Origin: Clostridia bacterium
GTDB lineage: Bacteria; Bacillota; DSM-521; Neomoorellales; SLTJ01
Direction: 5' to 3'
Assembly (NCBI GenBank): GCA_014360105.1
Contig: JACIYD010000031.1
Coordinates: 1-10,118, forward strand
DNA: 10,118 nucleotides
Shown in pieces: positions 6,200-10,118 of the stretch; positions within the stretch are counted from its first letter, which is position 1, and each line of letters opens with the position of its first letter. The translations under genes were made by a program, and so were the position numbers. The notes beneath the pieces were generated by a model. The model was not told where the DNA came from and searched no databases. It saw nothing but the letters and a program-made list of their open reading frames with translations.

Positions 6200-6943
6200 C
6201 TAGAACCCGAAAAGTGCCGGACGCCAACGCGTCATAAGACTTAAACCCACAAGGCCGGCGCATACCGCCAGCACCAACCAGTCACCTTCCCGCCAATGCC
6301 AGGAATAGAGGGAGGTTCGCGCCGCGCCGCGGCGGTACCCCCGGACTTCCATCGCCGTGGCCACCTCCTCGGCCCGGCGAAAAAGGGCCACCAGCAACGG
6401 AAAGAAAACAGCGCTGCGCCTGGCCAGCCGCTGCCAGGGCGCACCCTTTTCCCAGTCCAGACCGCGGGCACGCTGGGCGCGGCTGATGATTTCAAACTCA
6501 TCCGCGAGAAGCGGGATAAAGCGGAGGCTCAGGCCGAGCAAGAGGGAAAGATCACCTACCGGCAGGCGCAGGATACGTAAGGGCTGTAACAGGCCGGCCG
6601 CAGCCTCCATCAAGGCCAGCGGTTGTGTGGTCGTCACCACGAACATGGCAGCCCCACCAACGGCGAGGAGGCGGGTCGCTATCGCCAGACCCGGCCAGAA
6701 CCCCGCGGCGGATAGGGAGAACGGTCCGAGGCGGAGCAACGTCGGTCCCGGGGTAAAAGTCAGGTGAAAAACAAAGACCACACCCGCCAGGAGAACAAGC
6801 GGCCGCAGGCCCGCACCCAGGGCGCGGCCCGGCAACCTCGCCGCAAGCCATTTTGGTGGCGCAATGTAACGAGGCCGAGGCGCGGCTGTTGACGGTATGC
6901 GGTTTTCAGCCTCAATATACTGAGGCCGCCATGATCCTGCCAT
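6200..6943 (-). CDS. ecfT: Energy-coupling factor transporter transmembrane protein EcfT, N-terminus lost and replaced
   Basis: EcfT is the membrane scaffold linking the EcfA ATPases to substrate-binding S components for vitamins and metals. From about residue 34 the 247-residue frame follows the family: LPGRALGAGLRPLVLLAG, then membrane helices, TTTQPLALMEA, LRFIPLLADEFEII, and two Arg-containing coupling motifs, A159-R160-G161 and V200-R201-G202 (in AMEVRGY). The usual start is missing: there is no membrane-proximal HxLDPRTK motif, nor the first two helices, together about 60-70 residues. Instead residues 1-33 are hydrophilic and Pro/Arg-rich with no family match. That stretch is antisense to a plausible plus-strand gene end (6847-7023). 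The neighbouring ecfA genes are also absent. I regard this as a 5'-truncated gene whose ATG at 6943 is fortuitous, probably non-functional. The real remnant spans about 6200-6845. Confidence 0.8.
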   Translation of the reverse strand: MAGSWRPQYIEAENRIPSTAAPRPRYIAPPKWLAARLPGRALGAGLRPLVLLAGVVFVFHLTFTPGPTLLRLGPFSLSAAGFWPGLAIATRLLAVGGAAMFVVTTTQPLALMEAAAGLLQPLRILRLPVGDLSLLLGLSLRFIPLLADEFEIISRAQRARGLDWEKGAPWQRLARRSAVFFPLLVALFRRAEEVATAMEVRGYRRGAARTSLYSWHWREGDWLVLAVCAGLVGLSLMTRWRPALFGF

Positions 6944-7023
6944 TTTGGCCCGCGCTCGAGGCGGCGTTGGCCAGAGCGCCCAAACGTTGGTATCCTGTCG
7001 TGGAATCGGTCATCGGCGTCTAG
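6847..7023 (+). pseudogene. 3' end of an unidentified plus-strand gene, truncated at the breakpoint
   Basis: Read in the frame of the TAG at 7021-7023, this stretch gives a protein-like C-terminus. It includes AILVAQCNEAEARLLTVCGF, then QPQYTEAAMILPFWPALEAA, and ends RWYPVVESVIGV. No start or ribosome binding site is apparent, and on its 5' side the frame enters DNA that codes for EcfT on the other strand. The segment ILVAQCNEAEARLL..CGF faintly resembles the C-terminal part of GNAT acetyltransferases (conserved Asn and GF). That is a weak guess. The next plus-strand gene begins 36 bases after its stop, so the two may once have shared an operon. The boundary with ecfT is only approximate (6838-6856). 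Confidence 0.5.
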
Positions 7024-7058
7024 CCGAGAACACCATCGGTAAAAGGAGGAATGGACCC

Positions 7059-7637
7059 ATGCAAATAACAACGTACGTCTTTGAAAAGCCCGGTGCCCAT
7101 AATACCGACCAGACCCTGCAGGTTGCTTTCGAGCGCGCCAAGGCTCTGGGAATCCGCCAGGTGGTGGTGGCTTCTTCTCATGGGGGCACGGCCCTCAAAA
7201 CGCAAGCGCTCATGGGGCCTGCAGGGATCCGAGTCATCGCCGTGAGCATCGGCCATGGCTGGGAGAGCCTCGGATGGTGCATGGCGCCCGAGGAGCGCGC
7301 CCGCTGTGAGGCGGCGGGGGTGCGCGTCGTAACGGGCATCCATGCCTTGGGCGATGGGGTCGGTTCGGCCTTTTCGGAAAAGCATGGGGGCCGCGCGCCG
7401 GAGGAGATCGTCCGCGAAACGCTTTATCGCTTTTCGCAGGGGATGAAGGTGGCCGTCGAATGCATCCTGATGGCTGCCGAGGCGGGTCTCCTCAAGATGG
7501 ATGAGGAAGTCATCGGCATCGCCGGCTCGGGCGGCGGGGCTGATACGGCCATCGTCTGCAAACCGGCCTATCCCCGCACCTTCCATGAACTGGAAATCCG
7601 CGAAATCCTCGCTAAACCCCGCGTGCTAAGTGAGTGA
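7059..7637 (+). CDS. Stand-alone pyruvate kinase alpha/beta (C-terminal) domain protein
   Basis: The 192-residue protein corresponds to the C-terminal domain of pyruvate kinase without any catalytic barrel. It contains NTDQTLQVAFERAKALGI, VVASSHGGTALKT (37-49), a central AVSIGHGW, ALGDGVGSAF, VECILMAAEAGLL and GIAGSGGGADTAIVC (153-167). In pyruvate kinase this domain binds regulators; the separate family has no assigned function, though it may bind a small phosphorylated ligand. I chose the ATG at 7059 because AAAGGAGGA (7042-7050) lies 8 bases upstream. The overlapping ATG at 7051 is out of frame and too near. It is cytosolic by composition, with no signal or membrane segment. It ends in an intrinsic terminator and converges with the RraA-like gene. 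Confidence 0.85.
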   Translation: MQITTYVFEKPGAHNTDQTLQVAFERAKALGIRQVVVASSHGGTALKTQALMGPAGIRVIAVSIGHGWESLGWCMAPEERARCEAAGVRVVTGIHALGDGVGSAFSEKHGGRAPEEIVRETLYRFSQGMKVAVECILMAAEAGLLKMDEEVIGIAGSGGGADTAIVCKPAYPRTFHELEIREILAKPRVLSE

Positions 7638-7644
7638 GTATTGA

Positions 7645-7677
7645 GGGGGCGCCAATGCCTGGCGCCCCGATTTTTTT
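7645..7677 (+). terminator. Intrinsic terminator of the pyruvate-kinase-domain gene
   Basis: A perfect 9-bp stem, GGGGCGCCA (7646-7654) and TGGCGCCCC (7660-7668), encloses a 5-base loop. After two bases it is followed by seven T (7671-7677). It starts 8 bases after the stop at 7637. The T-run overlaps the stop codon of the convergent RraA-like gene. On the minus strand the stem is not followed by T residues, so it should work mainly for the plus-strand gene. Confidence 0.93.
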
Positions 7678-8422
7678 AGGGGGTTTGCTTGCCCTGCGCC
7701 TTGCGCCAGGCCTCATACTCGGCACGGCCCTCTTCGTTCAGGGGGTAATATTTGCGCAGGTCTCCCCCTTGAGAAAGGCGCAACCGCGTAAACTCTTCCC
7801 ATTCCGCATGAGCGAGTGCCTTTTCGACGAGTTGTGGAGCCAGGGCGATGGGCACCACCACGGCGCCATCGTCATCGGCGATGATGATATCGCCCGGCAT
7901 CACGAGGACGTTGCCGCAGGCGATGGGCACATTCACGGCATGCGGAAAGATGTTCGTCTGCGTGTGAAAGTTCGGTGTAACCCCGCGAAGCCACAACCCC
8001 AGATCGAGTTCTTTGACTTGTGGGAAGTCTCGAATGCAGCCGTCTATTACCACGCCGATGCCCCCTCGACCTTTGAAATAGGTGAGCATCATCCCGCCAA
8101 AGACGCCGCTCATCATATCGCCGCGCGCATCCACTACCACCACGTCTCCTGGCTGGGTGTGGTAGAGCACATGGCGGTGCAGTTGGCGCTCGGGGTCCTG
8201 GTATTCGCCGATGGAGTGGAGGTCTTCACGTTTGGGCATGAATTGGAGCGTGAGTGCGGGGCCGACGATCTTTTTCCCCGGGGTGAACGTCACCGGCCCT
8301 AGGATATGTGGGTTGCGAATGCCCAGGCGGTGTAACTCGCCGGCGGCCGTGGCGGCGCTGATGTTATAGAGCGCCTCAATGATCTCCTTGGGTGGCCGTT
8401 GGATGTCGGGTGTCTCGATCAT
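7676..8422 (-). CDS. RraA-like family protein, probable 4-hydroxy-4-methyl-2-oxoglutarate aldolase/oxaloacetate decarboxylase type
   Basis: The 248-residue protein has the RraA/HMG-aldolase fold. Residues about 92-133 hold the signature: PGDVVVVDARGD, FGGMMLTYF, GRGGIGVVIDGCIRD. Arg131 and Asp132 of GCIRD correspond to the substrate- and metal-binding pair of class II pyruvate aldolases in this fold. PGDIIIADDDGAVVVP completes the core. The C-terminal tail (LNEEGRAEYEAWRKAQG) exceeds the short RNase E regulator RraA, which points to the metabolic branch. Members cleave 4-hydroxy-2-oxo acids to pyruvate or decarboxylate oxaloacetate. Two adjacent ATGs (8425 and 8422) are possible. The GGGGG ribosome binding site nearly touches the first, so I prefer the second. 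It is divergent from the dehydrogenase, has its own promoter, and converges with the pyruvate-kinase-domain gene. Confidence 0.88.
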   Translation of the reverse strand: MIETPDIQRPPKEIIEALYNISAATAAGELHRLGIRNPHILGPVTFTPGKKIVGPALTLQFMPKREDLHSIGEYQDPERQLHRHVLYHTQPGDVVVVDARGDMMSGVFGGMMLTYFKGRGGIGVVIDGCIRDFPQVKELDLGLWLRGVTPNFHTQTNIFPHAVNVPIACGNVLVMPGDIIIADDDGAVVVPIALAPQLVEKALAHAEWEEFTRLRLSQGGDLRKYYPLNEEGRAEYEAWRKAQGKQTP

Positions 8423-8445
8423 CATTCCCCCTGTACGGTGGTCTT

Positions 8446-8460
8446 GCGCCCTTCGGGCGC
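8446..8460. repeat. Perfect GC hairpin in the leader of the RraA-like gene
   Basis: GCGCCC (8446-8451) and GGGCGC (8455-8460) are perfect arms around TTC. The hairpin lies just downstream of the predicted start of the minus-strand transcript (near 8465). It is therefore the first structure in that mRNA, and it could also be an operator site. No T-run follows, so it is not a terminator. It may be a 5' stabilising hairpin, a repressor site, or chance. Confidence 0.4.
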
Positions 8461-8471
8461 TTCACGCCGGA

Positions 8472-8500
8472 AAGATAGCCCCGTCGTGGAGAGCCGTCAA
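8472..8500 (-). promoter_or_regulatory. Sigma-A promoter of the RraA-like gene
   Basis: On the minus strand TTGACG (8495-8500, 5 of 6 to the -35 consensus) is followed by a 17-base spacer and TATCTT (8472-8477, 4 of 6 to -10). Transcription would begin near 8465, about 40 bases before the start codon. It lies back to back with the dehydrogenase promoter. Confidence 0.65.
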
Positions 8501-8523
8501 GCACAACACGGCGTCGCTTGCTT

Positions 8524-8553
8524 TTGCTTTGCCCGTGGCAGGTGTGGTATCTT
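8524..8553 (+). promoter_or_regulatory. Possible promoter of the dehydrogenase-VOC operon
   Basis: TATCTT (8548-8553) is preceded by TG plus one base (8545-8547), an extended -10. A weak -35, TTGCTT (8524-8529), lies 18 bases upstream. The start would be near 8560, about 20 bases before the ATG at 8582. The -10 hexamer is the same as in the divergent promoter. Confidence 0.45.
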
Positions 8554-8581
8554 GCATCCAAAGAGAAGTGGGAGAGGCAGG

Positions 8582-9625
8582 ATGAAAGCCCTGATGAAAA
8601 CAGCCGCTGGTAAGGGACATGTGGCCCTTGGCGAGGTGCCCGAACGCGCGCCTGGGCCGGCGGAGGTTCGCATCGCCGTCAAATACTGCGGCATCTGTGG
8701 CACCGATTTGCACATTGAGGCGGACGAGTTCCCCAATGACCCACCGGTCATCATGGGGCACGAGTATTGTGGCACCATCGTGGAGGTAGGAGAGGCGCTT
8801 GCGGACGTTTGGCATGTCGGCGAGCGCGTTGTAGGGGAACTCCATACGGGCGCCTGTGGCACTTGCTTCCTCTGCCGCGCGGGCCAACCGCACATCTGCC
8901 CGCACAAACGTGCCCTCGGTTCGCGCACCGATGGGGCCTTTGCGGAATATCTCACCGTGCCAGGTTGGCTGGTGCATCGCATCCCCGACGGGGTGCCCTG
9001 GGAAGTAGCCGCCGTCACGGAGCCGTTTGCCATCGCGGCGCACTGCCTGGTGGAACGGGGAGCGCTGGAGGGTGTGCAGCGGGTGCTCATCTCCGGCTCG
9101 GCTACGATGGGGTTGATGAGCGTCATTTGGGCCGGCCGCCTGGGCGCGGAGGAGATCATCGTCTCGGGGACGGATCTCGACGCGCCCGAGCGCTTTGGTC
9201 TAGCGCGAGAGTTGGGGGCTACCTGTACGGTGAACGTCCAGCGCGAAGGCCTCTTGCAGGCGGTGATGGAACGAACGGGCGGCCAAGGGGTGGACGCGTG
9301 GATCGAATGCTCTGGCTCGCCGGCGGCCATCGCCCAGGGGGTGCCCCTCGTCAAGCGGACGGGCAAAGTGGTGCTCATCGGTCTCGTTGGCGCGGAGACC
9401 ATCCCCGTGCCGTGGAATACGATCCTTTACCACGAATTGGACCTCGTGGGGTGCTTCAGTTCCCCGCCTTCCAGTTGGGCGCTCGCCCTATCCGCGGAAG
9501 CGGCGGAATCTCCCAAATTGCGCCGTTTGGTGACGGCCATCTTGCCCTTGGAGCGCTGGCAGGAGGGGTTTGCGATGATGCGCCGTGGCGAGGGGGTCAA
9601 AATCCTTTTGGATATGAGCGCTTGA
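8582..9625 (+). CDS. Zinc-dependent medium-chain alcohol/polyol dehydrogenase
   Basis: The 347-residue enzyme belongs to the zinc MDR family (sorbitol/threonine dehydrogenase-like), oxidising a secondary hydroxyl with NAD(P). Catalytic zinc residues are visible: Cys39 in CGICGTDLH, the H60-E61 pair in MGHEYCG, and Glu147 in TEPF. Structural zinc cysteines C92, C95, C98 and C106 are complete (ACGTCFLC then HIC). The Rossmann nucleotide-binding loop is GSATMG (172-177), with Ala where the second Gly of GxGxxG is usual. TDLD follows beta-2. The ATG at 8582 has an AGAGGCAG-type ribosome binding site just upstream, and family similarity begins there. The frame is open further upstream, but that part contains promoters. 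It is first in a plus-strand operon with the VOC gene 6-12 bases downstream. The substrate is unknown; a sugar or hydroxy acid is plausible from context. Confidence 0.92.
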   Translation: MKALMKTAAGKGHVALGEVPERAPGPAEVRIAVKYCGICGTDLHIEADEFPNDPPVIMGHEYCGTIVEVGEALADVWHVGERVVGELHTGACGTCFLCRAGQPHICPHKRALGSRTDGAFAEYLTVPGWLVHRIPDGVPWEVAAVTEPFAIAAHCLVERGALEGVQRVLISGSATMGLMSVIWAGRLGAEEIIVSGTDLDAPERFGLARELGATCTVNVQREGLLQAVMERTGGQGVDAWIECSGSPAAIAQGVPLVKRTGKVVLIGLVGAETIPVPWNTILYHELDLVGCFSSPPSSWALALSAEAAESPKLRRLVTAILPLERWQEGFAMMRRGEGVKILLDMSA

Positions 9626-9637
9626 GGGGGAATGCAG

Positions 9638-10066
9638 ATGTTTACGCGGATGGATCACGTGGCGATGAGCGTGCAGGATATGGAACGCTGCATTGCTTTC
9701 TACTGCGATCTCATCGGCTTCGAGAAGGTGTTCGACCGCACCTTCACCGAGGGTATTGCGCGGCTTATCGGCGTGCCCGGCGCGGAGGCGCGCGTCGTGC
9801 ACCTCCAATTGGGAGAGAACGTCCTCGAACTGTTTTCTTACCGCTTTCCGCAGGGGCGCCCGCCCCGCGCCGATCTGTGTCAAAGCGACTATGGGTTGAC
9901 GCATATCGGCTTTCGCGTGGAGGATTTCTGGGGCACCTATCGCACCCTTCAGGAACGGGGCGTGCATTTCTTGGGCGAGCCGGTGGAGATCCGCCCCGGC
10001 GTTTGGGTGGCATATTTTCATGGGGCAGAGTACGAAGTGTGTGAGATGCGCGAGATCCTCGCGTAA
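9638..10066 (+). CDS. VOC superfamily (glyoxalase/bleomycin-resistance fold) protein
   Basis: The 142-residue protein has the two beta-alpha-beta-beta-beta modules of the vicinal oxygen chelate fold. Metal-ligand candidates are in the expected order, numbered from this start: His7 (MDHVAMSV), Glu64 (LELFSY), His89 (LTHIGFRV) and Glu136 (EVCEM). FYCDLIGFEKV in the first module is typical of lactoylglutathione lyase and methylmalonyl-CoA epimerase relatives. Function may be an epimerase, lyase or dioxygenase; sequence alone does not decide. An ATG at 9632 is also in frame, but it is only one base from the GGGGG ribosome binding site. The ATG at 9638 has a normal 7-base spacing. It follows the dehydrogenase closely and precedes another gene, so it is within an operon. 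Confidence 0.87.
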   Translation: MFTRMDHVAMSVQDMERCIAFYCDLIGFEKVFDRTFTEGIARLIGVPGAEARVVHLQLGENVLELFSYRFPQGRPPRADLCQSDYGLTHIGFRVEDFWGTYRTLQERGVHFLGEPVEIRPGVWVAYFHGAEYEVCEMREILA

Positions 10067-10095
10067 CCATTCTATAAGATGAGGAGAAAGGGAAC

Positions 10096-10118
10096 ATGTC
10101 TTATCAACCTGCAGAGAC
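10096..10118 (+). CDS. Start of a further gene in the dehydrogenase operon (partial)
   Basis: An ATG at 10096 is preceded by GAGGAG and AAAGGGA (10081-10092). It opens a frame reading MSYQPAE before the window ends. It lies 29 bases after the VOC stop on the same strand, so it is probably co-transcribed. Seven residues are too few to assign a family. Confidence 0.6.

Noticed and set aside
8767..10044. Long plus-strand open frame (425 codons) spanning the dehydrogenase and VOC genes
   Set aside because: It is a frame shifted against two well-recognised genes, is rich in Arg, Gly, Ala and Pro, and has no family motif. GC-rich coding DNA often leaves such frames open.

Overview
The window looks like chromosomal DNA of a GC-rich, probably endospore-forming Firmicute, most likely a thermophilic clostridial type. 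This is inferred from gene order and family content, not from a search. The order ecfT-truA-rplM-rpsI followed by a cwlD-type amidase on one strand is the standard Firmicute arrangement. The AmmeMemoRadiSam genes are also common in such clostridia.

Left part (1-3134, all minus strand): a probable operon reads cwlD-like amidase -> ogt DNA-repair methyltransferase -> fused amrB-amrA (Memo/LigB-like plus AMMECR1) -> amrS radical SAM enzyme. The amrS gene runs off the window edge. The amidase carries Gln where the family has a zinc-binding His. The methyltransferase carries Gln where the family has its Arg finger.

Middle (3135-6850): a lone plus-strand gene for a GalT/HIT-superfamily protein (3501-4517) has its own extended -10 promoter and sits between cwlD and rpsI. 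The housekeeping block ecfT-truA-rplM-rpsI follows on the minus strand. A near-consensus sigma-A promoter for rplM-rpsI overlaps the end of truA.

Breakpoint (about 6838-6856): ecfT loses its normal first two membrane helices here. The sequence changes abruptly into the 3' end of an unrelated plus-strand reading frame that stops at 7023. The ecfA ATPase genes expected next to ecfT are absent. This is either a genomic rearrangement or insertion boundary, or an assembly join.

Right part (about 6850-10118): an accessory metabolic cluster. It holds a stand-alone pyruvate-kinase C-terminal-domain protein (+) ending in a clear intrinsic terminator, an RraA-like aldolase/decarboxylase (-), and, divergently, a zinc-dependent medium-chain dehydrogenase (+), a VOC/glyoxalase-fold protein (+) and the first codons of another gene (+). 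The 156-bp divergent region has back-to-back promoters and a perfect GC hairpin. The families suggest catabolism of a sugar acid or hydroxy/oxo acid, but the substrate cannot be read from sequence. I found no CRISPR array, RNA gene or insertion sequence, and no convincing new defence or mobile system. The breakpoint and the substituted catalytic-site residues are the most interesting observations.
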